The notes beneath the pieces were generated by a model. That model was not told where the DNA came from, ran no database searches, and saw only the letters and a list, made by a program, of their open reading frames with translations. From Quillaja saponaria (Eukaryota; Streptophyta; Magnoliopsida; Fabales; Quillajaceae): a stretch of 64,000 nucleotides of DNA. Location of the stretch: NCBI GenBank assembly GCA_029379385.1, contig CM055606.1:19493142-19557141 (forward strand), read 5' to 3'. Numbering within the stretch: the first letter of the stretch is position 1; each line of letters begins with the position of its first letter. Both the position numbers and the translations under genes were made by a program. Below, one piece after another: positions 1 through 12,200 of this stretch.

Positions 1-955
1 ATCAAACTTTGATAGTGGGTCCAATTTCTTTTCAATCGTCACTATCGCTTTTCGAAAAAATTGAATTGGATCACATGCCATGGTGGTTGTGAGAGATACA
101 GCTCTGCCTCTTAATGTACTCTAAAAATATAGAAAATCATTAATACATCTCATCGATTTGTCTCAGCCTTGTAGTATTATCTTGAGTTTCAAACATCTCT
201 TCCTCATTTAATGCTTGACACTGAATAATAACAGAAATAATATATTATTATAAAACAAACTAGTAACAAAAAATTAAATGAGATATTAAGAATTTAAACC
301 TGTAAAACAATATTTGTGAGAAAAGACAATTATGAATTTGGATCATATTATACTCACATTCCAAAAAATTGTAAAGATAACTGTGGTGAATCAAAAATAT
401 AATATGGCTAATGCTGGAAAACCCTGTTCTTCTGCAGCCCAAAAATTGCCAGTATAAGAAACTATTGGCATCAGCATACCTAAGGACTTACTCTTTACAA
501 AAACAGTGTGTTACAAGCAGCAACATTTCAGAGAGTAGAAACTGAAAAATGCAGTAGAATGACATTGATATTCTAGAATTCAGTTTTTCGTGATGTTTTT
601 TTCCTGATGAATAAGAAATTTAATAAATTAAAGGAAGTAAAGTAATTCCAAGAATAACATGAAACACACAAACAAGAACAAATGAGAAAAATAGTAATTT
701 TGAATCAGTAATTATAAAGGAATCATGGATAACTTAAACAGAAGTCCTATTGCTTGGATATTGAACATGTATTACAGAACAAAAAAATTTGTTTGCACAT
801 TTGAAAAATAAAGAAAAAAAAAGTTTAAAATGAAAAAGAGTAGTTGTACCTTTATTTCTGCACTAGGTCCAATCACTGGGCTCTAAGGCCATTTGGACCT
901 AAAATTGAGTGCCTGGACAAAGTTTCCTTCTTTGGGAGAGGTCAACAAAAAGATC
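1..955 (-). pseudogene. Partial, decayed duplicate of the AMSH3-like gene
   Basis: This segment is a shortened copy of the AMSH3 locus at 5480-10770, in the same orientation. Recognisable pieces are an exon-6 remnant at 850-954 (its frame is broken by stop codons), a truncated exon 7 near 752-775 whose splice acceptor is lost, the start of exon 10 near 415-431, and the first half of exon 11 near 178-220. Positions 1-180 match the 3' flank of the intact gene around 5480-5850. Exons 8, 9, 12, 13 and 14 are absent, so the copy carries several internal deletions. No MPN catalytic core can be made from it. It is a non-functional segmental duplicate; the left edge may continue outside the window. 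Confidence 0.8.
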
Positions 956-1060
956 TGCACAATCCCATGAATAACTATCAATTTGTACTATATGTCATTC
1001 TAACAATCTGGTAATGTATTAATATGTCCAAATATTCTTGTTTATAAATTTATCTTTCAG

Positions 1061-1520
1061 GATTACTGGAGAACTATGTGCCTCGCATCACAAAAGTAAA
1101 TATGACAAACACATGGTTCTAGAGAACTATCTATTCAGTAAGTTGGAAAGTCGTAAACAAGGGTCGGAAATTGATAGGGATGAGTCTAAACCAAGAAGGA
1201 AAGTTGTATTTGATTGTGTGAATCAATGTCTGGACTTGTGATGCAGGCGTTTTGTTGATGGGGGACACAGAATGTGGGCCAGAGACATTGCAATGGTGAG
1301 AAGAAAGGAGCAGTTGGTAGAAGAAGTTTACAAGGAGATCTCTGATTGGAGAGGCATGGGGGACTCCATGGTGGACGAGCTTGTAGACAAGGACATCAGC
1401 AGCCAATTTGGAAGGTGGCTGGATTTTGATCTTGATGCTTTTTCACAGGGTGTAGAGGTTGAGGGTCAGATATTTAATTGTTTTGGTTGATGAAGTTGTT
1501 GCTGATATCATGCAAATATA
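1061..1520 (+). pseudogene. DUF4378-type gene fragment (3' exon), disabled
   Basis: After a good splice acceptor ending at 1060 the plus strand encodes a conserved block typical of the C-terminus of plant DUF4378 proteins: a VVFDCVNQCLDL segment, then VDELVDKDISSQFGRWLDFD and a GVEVEGQI segment. The family is poorly characterised, and some members are TRM-like microtubule or cortical proteins. The frame has a TGA at 1239-1241 where an arginine codon is expected (CGA to TGA is the simplest change) and a one-base frameshift near 1475, after which the expected VDEVVADI reads in another frame. No upstream exons are visible. It lies antisense to the AMSH3 duplicate, and a shorter copy of its start is in intron 5 of the intact AMSH3 gene. 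Confidence 0.6.
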
Positions 1521-1724
1521 ACACCTTAAGTATGTCTTCCCTCTTTTCCTTCCTTATCTCCATTCTGGGGTTCCATGTTTTCTCCTGGGGATTATGTATG
1601 ATTATAATATTTCTTCAAGTTGTTTCATTCACTGCAATGAGATCATTAAGTCTATATTGATCACATTCAGCATTTTAATCTAAATCACTGTTCATAGTAA
1701 CTGTTGCCACAGCCTCTTTGCAAA

Positions 1725-1812
1725 AATGTAAGGGAAAGGCTGCGTACATGTGCGCTCACCCTCCTCTACCTCGCAATAGCCGGGGAGCACTTTGTGCACC
1801 GGGTGAGCCCTT
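1725..1812 (+). repeat. SINE-like 3' segment
   Basis: The stretch from about 1730 (GGCTGCGTACATGTGCGCTC) to the GTGCACCGGGTGAGCCCTT near 1800 resembles the conserved right half of tRNA-derived SINEs common in dicot genomes. I could not define the left end or target-site duplications. The remaining bases from 1520 to 2288 show no gene; they lie downstream of the MYB gene on the opposite strand. Confidence 0.4.
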
Positions 1813-2288
1813 ATTTTATAGTAACCTGTTCCAATAGCTCATTATGTAGCTCACGAGCACTGTAAAGTGTAAACCAGTTATACTCAAATTTAACCATAAT
1901 TGTGAATATTGCAGAGGAGTATTATAACTTGAATTGAGAGAAGAACTTCCAAGCCAGATTTGAATCATGATTCTGAAACAAAAGTTAAGGTGACATCATT
2001 TTGAAGGACTAGGTACTAGGTGATGTGAGCTGCATGTTAGTTTCATTAAAGACATGTTGGAATCGACCAAAAGCCAAAAGTTACGAGCATTGGATTTTTA
2101 CAGGGCTTATTGGAATCAATCAGTGAAAGAGAACAAAGATGGAGAAATTTTTAGATTTTTATATATAAATGCTATTTTTTGCAGGGTGCAAATGATCTGA
2201 TACAATGAACATTCTGGGAATACTTCCAAATAAATTTTACTTTCAAAACAAATTTTCTTCAACAAGTGGCAACCCAATGACACTCATC

Positions 2289-4451
2289 TTATTCTCTTTC
2301 ACCATTGCATGTACCCCATAACCCAGTCAACATCTCTCCTTCATCCCATGTCTCCCATTGATTATGGCCATGAATCTCACCCGCCCAATCCCAATCAAAC
2401 CATTCATCATCAAAAGTCATTGATGAAGAGAAATTGTACCATTGCCCACTCTCTGCATTAGATGGGCTCCAAACAGTACTACTGCTATTTCTCTCATTAC
2501 TTACAGTCCGGTTGTCTCCACCCATTATTACCTCAAATTCTCTCTCCACACAACCCATTAACCTTTCCACTTCAAGCTCCTTGTGGGATACATTCCCCCT
2601 TGGATTTACAAATACCTCACTGTCAAGCACATTATTAAGTCTCATAATTTCATCATCGAGCCATTCACATGGTACTACAGCCTCGATTTCTTTGGTTATG
2701 TTGGGGAACCGTACAGCTGCATTGTTCGTATTATCTATTGCCAGACTTAATCCTCCACTCTCTCCCATCACAGAAGAACCATACACACCAATGCCTTGTC
2801 TAGCCTCGAGTAGGTGCTTTGAGCTCCAAGACTCAAAACCAGTCATTGAAATTTCATCAATTTGTCTTGCATTTGAACTTTGTAAAGTCAATTTCTCTTT
2901 GGGTGTGGGCACAGTTACCTCAAACTTGGTACCATTGCTCTTAGGCTTATTCAAGTGCAACTTCATAATCTTTGAAGCCATGTGCTTGTTCTTCTCCATA
3001 GCTGCTCGACTTGTGCAACCTAGACTTCCTCTTAACTTATTACGAGTAGAGGCTAATTTGACAGCATTCATGTCGATGGCCAAGGAATTGTCTGCAGGCT
3101 TCTTGAAGCTGTAGATTTTTCTTCTCAAATGCGAGTTCCAGTAGTTCTTTATCTCATTATCTGTTCGTCCCGGTAAATGACTGGATATTAAAGACCACCT
3201 ACAATGAAAACTAACAATTAACAAAAATTTCACTACATACAAGTTTTTTGACTCATGATCCCTGATTTGTGATCTATAAGTAGAAGTATCTAACTGCCGC
3301 GGTTACCAGAAATATTAGAAATAGACAGATGAACCTAGCATCCATTGCAATTATATAAAACAATGACTATTCTCTAAGGACCACTTAGTGCAAATGTTGC
3401 CATGTCCCATTTCTGGAGTTAGGTACCAAGCAATTAAAGTAGCAAAGCCAGGTATCAGGTCCACCTAAATTTTATAGCCAGGTACACCAACCTATGATCC
3501 TAACAGCTCGTAGCTATCCATGACATTTGACCAATCTACACTACACCAACACTTTCAAGTTGCATCTACTGGTTGTGATCCTAGATTTAATTTCCAGAAT
3601 TAGTAGATGGGGCTAAAACCAAATATTTGATATAACTATCTAGCTATAGTCATTTATTAATGTAGAAAGTAGAGTCTCAAAGAAAGGTCAGAAAAGAAAA
3701 TTTTATTCTGTACTTTACATGAGTTCTCACTTTTTCATGTTATCCAGTGCCCTTATGCAATGACATTCCAGATTTGTATTGACTTCTCTTAACTATAACA
3801 AATCAACCAAACAACATGGCCTTAGCTTCCTGAATGACAGAAATTGTTGCTTGTTATATGTTAGCCCATTTCTAGCTAATTAATATGCAATGGCATTCAA
3901 AGAGTTTCAGGGCTTGCTCTCACACTACTAGAAATTAAGTTAAGAAAGGTAAATCAAAATTTCGATTAGCGTAATTAAATAAACAAGAGAGAACATAGAC
4001 ATGGAGATCTATGTGATTAATTATTCTCTCTCTGCATGACTCTGTATATAACTAGCTAGTAGGAAAACAAGTAAAGAAGCTTACCTATTACCAAGAGCAG
4101 CATGCAAATTAACAATGGTTTCTTCCTCTTGAGGAGTAATGTTTCCTCTCTTCAAGTCACCTCTTAGGTAATTAATCCATCTCAGTCTGCAACTCTTTCC
4201 ACACCTTAACAGACCTTCAAAAACAACATATCCCTCAAAGCAATTAAATGTAAGTACAGCTGGATCAAGAATTCAAGATTGGTGTGTATATATATAATAT
4301 TTATAATTAATTAAATACCTGCTTTTTTGGGTAAGGACCTCCATGATCCTTCACCATTTGCTTCAATGTATTGGGTTAAAATTCTGTCCTCTTCAGCTGT
4401 CCATCTTCCTTTCTTTAGACCCACTTTCTCACAGCATGGTGCCCTTCCCAT
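2289..4451 (-). CDS. R2R3-MYB transcription factor, subgroup 7 (flavonol-regulator) type
   Basis: Three exons: 4451-4319, 4214-4085 and 3198-2289, giving 390 residues. The 133-bp and 130-bp first exons are the classic R2R3-MYB sizes, and all phases join cleanly. The N-terminus [20 protein letters not shown] opens R2; R3 runs to about residue 112 and ends with the [17 protein letters not shown] signature. The bHLH-interaction motif is not evident. Residues 148-159 ([12 protein letters not shown]) resemble the SG7 motif GRTSRxxMK of MYB11/12/111 and VvMYBF1, regulators of flavonol synthesis genes such as CHS and FLS. The acidic, Trp-rich tail ([11 protein letters not shown]) fits an activation domain. 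A TATA box lies about 115 bp upstream. The MYB class is certain; the SG7 assignment is likely but the motif is diverged. Confidence 0.9.
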
Positions 4452-4565
4452 GTCAATGGAAAGGCACATAGAGACATATGCAAATTAAAGCTAGTGTACA
4501 GTTGTTGCAGTACTGTTCATGGAAAAAGCTCTGCATGGGTTGCTTACCATGTGGCTTATAATGTG

Positions 4566-4573
4566 CTTTTATA
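4566..4573 (-). promoter_or_regulatory. TATA box of the MYB gene
   Basis: On the minus strand this reads TATAAAAG, about 115 bp upstream of the MYB start codon at 4451. That leaves room for a 5' UTR of roughly 85 bp. Confidence 0.5.
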
Positions 4574-4599
4574 CACTACTCCATCAGATCCTATTAAGG

Positions 4600-6295
4600 T
4601 TCAATTGGAGAAAGTCATTTTGTTTTAATTTGGTTCATTGATTAACGTAGCATATTCTTCTATCCTCTGCTGCGGGCAATTACGTGTAGAAGCCTTTATT
4701 TGATAATTTCTTGGATAGCACTCGAAACTTTCATTTATTCCAAGTTAATATGTATTCTGCCACAGCTTTTCTTAACTTTCAATCAAAACATTAAAAAAAT
4801 TTCAAGTTTTTTTTTTTCTATCTATTTGTAGATATCTAGATAGGATACAAAATCCGAAATGAATTTGTTAACATGACCGTAATATTTTAGTATATTACAT
4901 ATTCAATTAATTTGATGATGTGGCTTTAGATATATATAGATAGTACAAATACAATTCATTAGGAAAATATTGAACAACTTAGAAAGAAATTTAAGAATGA
5001 AAGTACATAGTATTATTAAAGATTTATTTTTAATCAGAGCTGCGCACAGTTTGGATTAACTGAGCAAACCAATCCAAACCATCAGAATATTTGGGTTCAG
5101 ATTTGATTATTATTTTTTTCGTGTCTTTTATCGGTTTTTTTTTTTTATGTAAAAGTTAGTTTTGGTTTTGGTTCACCAAACTATTTCGATTAACCAGACT
5201 GAACGTAGAAATAAAACAAATATTAATATGTTATTACTAAACTATCCTTATCTTTGATGAAATTATTAGTAATAATTTATTTGTTTTTGTCATATTGATG
5301 GGTTATTTGACAAAATTATAAATTTTTGTATTTTTATTTTAATGTTTGTATATTTGGGCCTGATTATTTTTTCAACCTAAAAATAATAAATTGAGTCTGA
5401 CATATCAACTCTAACCCCAATAACCAAAAACCAACTCAACATGTTGCAACCACTGTATATTGCCTTTACCTTTGTAATCAAACTTTGATAGAATGGGGAC
5501 ATCCTGGACAAAAGCCAGACTTGGTAGGCTAGCATGTAGTGTGTCCTTCTCCCTTAAATCTTTTCATCCAACTCGAAATATCATAAGAGAATCAAAAGAA
5601 TCTGACGCCTCCCATTTCTTTCTCTTGCTTGTGGCTTTTGTTTGATGAAATTAAGTGGGTGTTCAGTGTACCGCCCTTTTTAAGTCATAGGGGGTACACA
5701 ATTGGATCACATGCAATGGTGGTTAGATATATGGTTCTGCCTCTGCAAATGTAATTCTCTATTTAAAAATTTTCTTTTATTGAAATAGAAAATCATTAAT
5801 GTGGTATATCTCATCTCCTTGTCTCACCCATGTAGTAATGGATTTTCTAGAATGTCTGCCAATGTGTTCTGTAAATTGAATGTCTGCCTGCCTTACATAT
5901 TTGGTAGCTGAAAATTAGCAGTACTGTAAAATTCTAATTGTCACAGCACGGCCAATTTAACTGTGAAAATGACCTTTCTGCCCTTGAGCCATCACACTAA
6001 GAATGAGTCACATCTTGTAAACCTAACATAAGCGCATCATTGACGGAAAAAGCAAGTTAATCAGTTAATTTATATCTACTTCTCATGTGTCAGCGGTAGT
6101 ATTGTTGGATGGTTGAATACAAAGAAGACTGAGCTCAACCCGATTTAAGTTCAATTTACAACATGATGGTCAGGTGGTACATGTATAATGTATGGACGTA
6201 TGGTAGATTGATCTACATATTTACCTTTTTCTTTAAAGATGATTTTCTTCAGAAAGCCCAATGATACATACTGTTGAGATTTAAGATGCCACATC
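4600..6295. other. Intergenic region between MYB and AMSH3
   Basis: AT-rich sequence with no gene. From about 5037 to 5458 it begins CAGAGCTGCGCACAG and ends TTGCAACCACTG, with internal GGTTTGGTT-like repeats; this resembles an old non-autonomous hAT-type element but no convincing 8-bp duplication flanks it. From 5479 the sequence matches the left edge of the window, where the segmental duplication of the AMSH3 locus begins; that part is 3' flank of AMSH3. Confidence 0.45.
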
Positions 6296-9200
6296 TCATC
6301 GAAGATCAACAACATCAAACTTCAAGTTGGGGTTTATAAAGACATGAGAGCAGTGCTCATAAAGTTGGCTTCCATCATCAGGCTCCTCATGGGGATGAAA
6401 TCCACGTTGTTGACAATTACGTATTACGGACACACCACCTGGGTCAGACAAATGAAATATGCCATGTGGACTGCAATAGAATTGAGAAACATGTTAGCGG
6501 TTGTACTGGGCATGATAGATGTCAAATACTTAACAAACATTCCACTGACGCAAATATTTTTCAATATGTACAGTCTATTTAATATCTGGGATCATGTAGG
6601 AACCTTGACCTTCTTTTTGCAATTGAAAGACAAGCTGGAGCATCAAATCATAAGAGTAACCTGTGTGTGAGAGAGTGTGGGCATATCTGAAGACTATGAA
6701 ATTAAAAAGTAAACATGAAGGACAAATAACAAACTTACCTTGTTGTGTCTGTAGGGGCCATAACAATTGCAATTGCCTCTGGTAACATAATCTAAAATGA
6801 AGTCACAAAAATAAATTTTGTGCTAAGTGCAATTACAAGACATAACCTGGTGCAAAATACACAATCGGATTCGTCAATTACCTGGTATGAGTAATGAGTG
6901 TGAAGATCTACAGATGACATGAAACAAGTCTGTGATGGGTGTGTCTGAACATCAAAACAGAATTAGGTAATGCAGAATGGATCAAATCAAACCACATTTA
7001 ACTCAAAGAACATGGGTAGCAAGAGGGAAAGGGGAAAGGGGAAAGGAAAACGATATAAATACAAGTATGTGTCTAGTGAATCAGGAGCCAATGTTTAGTT
7101 TTCAATGTTCTCTTGAGGAAACAATTGTGTCACTATACAACAAATCAGCTAAAAGAAGGATAACACTGATGTCAGAGGTTTGCAAGATCTAAGGATCAGA
7201 GTGGCACATATATATATAGGAAGAGAAGTATAGACACCATTTGAGAGGTCCTGATGGACTGATGCTTTTTCATATATTGACTTTGCAAGGTATGGGCACT
7301 CTATTTTAGATAACTAGGTTTACATGATAGTATGTTCCCCTAGAGAAAAGGTGAACTCCAACACATATTCCTTCGATTCTATAATTATTTCCCTTCAATT
7401 GCTAGAATTCACATCTTCTGCATTGGCTCAAAGTAATATGTGAACTAGCATGACCGAGTAAGGTAATTAATTTGCTAACTGCAATAGCATAGCCTTCTAG
7501 TGGATAAAGCAAGCAGGAGAAGCATAATTTTTTAATTGATAAAAAACAAGAGAAACATAATAAAACCATATTTTTATCAGAAGTCCAAAGGTCAAGTAAG
7601 AAAAGCAACAAAGCCAACATGCTAGCAAAATCAAGGCATTTTGGATTCTGTTGATAGGTGGGAAGAAGCTTAAAGCAATTTTTCTTGTCTTGAGTTGTCT
7701 TGATATTTACTTTATTTGCAACAGCACTCAATATAAATTGTGCACTTGAATATATCAGAACAATAAATAAGAGCTATTTAAGCACTTACATGAATCCAAC
7801 CAAGAGGAAAAAGTGATAAATTATCTTGAACTTCAAATATCTCTTCTTCATTTAATGTTTGACACTGAACAATAAAAGAAATAATATATTAATATAAAAT
7901 GGCACATTAACTAGAACTAATAACAAAAATTGAATTCACAACAAATAAAAAGGTTGGCTATTACCCAATACACTAATACTAACATAGTAGAACTTGCATT
8001 ATACTCTAAAGCGTAATCTGTCAAGAGTCAGAAATGTTCTCATACACCCATCAGAATCAATAATTAAATTATTTGATTTCTAATAATTAAAACCTTCCAA
8101 ATGATATCTTCAAATGAATCAATGATAAAGGTACACATCCAGCACTGAAATGTCAAATGTGCTATGAAGCACGAGTATCGGTACTTTAGTACGATACTGG
8201 TACCATGATTCATCATTTTTCAAAAAATTACGATACCGGTACAGCTAGGGTACGTTAAATTAAATAATTAAAAATATAAATTATAATATATATATATATA
8301 AACAAAAAGTAAAAAAAAGAAAAAGAAAAGAAATAGCATAAAAAGAATAGCTGCAAAAACAAAAAAAAGTAAGTTTTAAGCTTTCATGTAATTGCACATT
8401 ACACTATAATATTTTTGAAGAATTGTTGCTACAAAAATTCTACACACTAAAACCAGTTTTCTTAATTTTGGACACTCCAGTAATAGAAATAAATAAACAG
8501 CAGTAGCAGTAAGACAACCAGATGAAGGCAAGGAAGCAAAAAAAAGAAGCCCGTGCATGAAGAACTGAAGATGAAGGCAAGGAAGCCAAAAAAAAAAAAA
8601 AAAAAAGAGTGAGAAGGAGAAGAAACTGAAGGCAAGCCCATGCGTGAAGAACCGAAGAGAAAATTGTAAGCCAATCTTCAACAGTCTTCAGATCTTCAAT
8701 AGCAATGAAGCAAGCTTCACGAGGAGTCTGAGATGTGGGCTCGATGCAATCCTTCAACCATCTTCAGACTAGATTAGGAATTTCAACATTTCATGCCAAA
8801 ATTCTGCCTTCGCATCTTTCTTTCTTTATTTTTTTATTTTTTTTATTTTTTAACACGGCTTAGATTTTTAGCCTTCACACCATCCTGAAGCCGCACCCAA
8901 AAAAAAAAAAAATTTTAAAATTTTTGGTAATTCATGGGAACGTACCGAGGCGCTCCCCAGGCATCCCAGCACCCGATACGTCCCAGGGATTGGATCTTTG
9001 GAATTTTTGGAGTACCCGTGCTTCAAAGCAAATGTGAGTACGATCTAAATCGCTAATAGGACTTCTATTTACAAGTTACACTAATGGATATTTAACACTA
9101 CTACTCAAATAGCTACACAAAGTAATCATAGTTCTGAACATACTGTTGATGAATCTCGGGTCCACCAAAATCCATGCATCACAACCACATTATTTTAACA

Positions 9201-12200
9201 AGTCTAAAATCTTTATAATTTATTTGATACAATCTAATTAAATATACTACGGGATGAAAGGTTAGAGGCAGAGTGAGACAAAAGTGCATGTTAGTAGTTA
9301 CAATAGAAAACAGAAAGGCATGAACTTGGATATGATTATCTTACTGAGTCTGAAGTTGATTCCTGCTTTGGGATGATTAGCATACTAATGTGGAAAACCC
9401 TGTTCTTCTGCAGCCCAAAAAATGCCAGTATAAGAAACTATTGGCATCAGCATTCCTAAGGACTTCCTCTTTCCGAGAAACTGACAGTCTACTTCTTTAG
9501 ATTTTTAGTTGCTCTTACCAGTGAACCTGCAAGCACACCACATGTCTCTAAATTTTTCTGTGTATTTTCCCGAGCCAACCTCAAAAAGTCATCCATCATT
9601 TTGACTGGCTGCAATTCCAAATTCTAGCATCAGTTCAATCCAGTACAATAAGCAAATCAATTTAAAATGTGTAAAAATAGTCATAGCTCATAACAACAAA
9701 GAGATGCCAAGAAATTAAGCAACACGGCAAAAAACTTGTTACAATAGAAAAAAGGCCAAACAAGAACCAGCATTGGAGGCTTACAACATGTAGATGTTGA
9801 TATGCAGCAGTACCGGCATGCTCCTGAGAAGATTTAGATGGTCCAGGTCTTGGGTCTGCAACTTTTGATGGGGGAATTGGTATGCACTCCTGCTGCAACT
9901 GAGCAAGAACACTAGGAGGTGAAGGTTGCTTAATACTGACCAACTGGAAAGGAACATCCCTTGCTTCATTTATTAAAGGAGGACACTCCACAGTATGATG
10001 CAACCATCTTCCATCATCCAAGGAGAGCACTGATTCCATGGTGGAAGTGACCCCTCCTAAATTACCATCTTTAACTGCCACAAGATCATATTCTCCACCC
10101 TGTTTCAGGCTAGTAGATGGGTGACAAAAACAGTGTGTTACAAGCAGCAACATTTCAGAGAGTCGAAAGTAGAATGACATTGATATTCCAGAATTCAGTA
10201 TATTTTCACGATTTTTTTTTACCTGATGAATAAGAAATTTAATAAATTAAAGGAAGTAAAGAAAATCCAAGAATAACATGAAACATACAAACACAAACAA
10301 ATGAGAAAAATAGTATTTTGAATCTGAAATTATAAAGAAATCATGGATAACTTTAACAGAAGTCCTAACCTTGAATCCTCGGAAGGGGTCAAGTCACTAT
10401 TGCTTGGATATTGAACCTGTATTACACAGAACAAAAAAGTTTATTTGTACATTTGAAAAATAAAATAAAAAAAGTTCACAATGAAAAATAGTAGTTATAC
10501 CTTTATTTCTGCACTAGGTCCAAGCCACTGGGCTGTAAGGCCATTTGGGCCTAAAATTGAGTGCCTAGACAAAGTTTCCTTCTTTGGTAGAGGTTGACTA
10601 AGAGATCTGTACAATCCCATGAATAACTATCAATTTGTACTATGTCATTCTAACAATCTGGTAATGTAATTTATGTCCAAATATTCTTCTTTATAAATTT
10701 ATCTTTCAGGATTACTAGAGAACTATGTGTCTAGCATCACAAAAGTAAATATGACATATACATGGTTCTAGAAGAAGGGGGGTTAAAGAAGTATAAGAAA
10801 CTAAAAAACTGCACAATTAGATGAACTGATGCCTTTTGTTCTTGCATTGCTCTGTTGTTTGGGGCATTCGCAGCAGGCTTTTTGGCAGCTGTAGTGAACA
10901 ATGGGCTTGCACTAGGAATTTGGAGGCAATGGTGGAGCCACGTTCACTTGGGTGGGGTCAACTGACCTTACTCAAGTTTTAAAACATTTTTTTTTTACTT
11001 ATTGAATTTTAATAAATTTATTAAAATAGGGGGAAAATTAAAAATGACCCCAGTGAATTTATAGAAAAATAAATACTGACCCTATTGATTTTGATAAAAA
11101 AAGAAGAAGGTTAGACTACTTAAATATTTATGGATTTTATTTGTATTAGAAAATAATATTAAATCAATACCATTATTTGAAATATATAAATTATAATATG
11201 TATAAAATTGAATTACTTAGTTTAAATTTTAAAAAGTACAGATTCTCTCATTTCATTTACTTTTGCTATTTGATAGTCAAAATAATATTAAATTATTCAT
11301 GATACTTAGACCATTTGAAGTGGTTTTTAATGAGTTCAATTCTAACTAAAAATTAAATGAAAATATCCATCTCTAAATTTTATTTTATTTTCATTTTATT
11401 TTATATATTTTAAAATTATTTTAAAAAAATGTTAATAAAATACTAAGTGGATTAACTGAAGACTTGCATGTATACTCTTTATAATACAACTTTTGGTAGA
11501 ACAATTTGTTTTATAAACATAAAAAATAAAAAAATCTTACAAAACCTATTAATGAGCTTAATACTAACTAATTTTATATTGAGTAGAAATTATTTTTTGG
11601 ACCTGTTGTTGGAATTTCCTGACTCCGCTACTGTTTGGAGGATTTGTGATGATTAAAACCAGCAGATCTGGATGAGTGAATAAGCTAGATTACTTGTCAG
11701 AGGGGTAATATTTGTTGTTAGTTGGATTGTTTGGTTGCAGAGAAACGCCAGAAATGAAGGCAAGAACACAGTGGCTTAATTTTTTATTTTTGTTGTACCC
11801 CTTTGGGCATTTTTAGAGGGATTCTTTTCCCCTCGGATTTGGGCTTTTTTAGAGGGATTTTTCCCCCCTAGGATATTCAACTAGATTGGAGAGCCTTTTC
11901 ATATTAATTTGTTCTGTGCTTGTTCTTAGGAGGATTCCTTATACAACATCATGAATTGTTTTGTCCTTTCTTACTGAATAAAATTTTCATTTATCAAAGA
12001 AAACAAATCCTTATGCAAGTTTATCTTTCAATGTACAAAGAAAGAAAACAAATCCTTATGCAAGGTTATCTTTCAATGTACAAAGATGTTCCTCCTATTA
12101 GGTCATGTCTAAAAACTCCAAAATAATATTGTGCAATTAAGATAACAAACTCACAGTTTCTGGAATTGCTTGTCAATTGGCAGGGTATTTGAAGATAAAA

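Noticed and set aside
2434..3114. 226-codon plus-strand frame
   Set aside because: Antisense of MYB exon 3; the minus-strand frame continues the R3 repeat in phase.
5037..5458. Possible third hAT-type element
   Set aside because: Ends are loosely inverted (CAGAG...CACTG) but no matching 8-bp target duplication flanks it, so it is only mentioned in the intergenic entry.
8376..8757. Overlapping minus-strand frames rich in Phe, Leu and Ser
   Set aside because: They translate the purine-rich low-complexity interior of the hAT-type element; no transposase motif.
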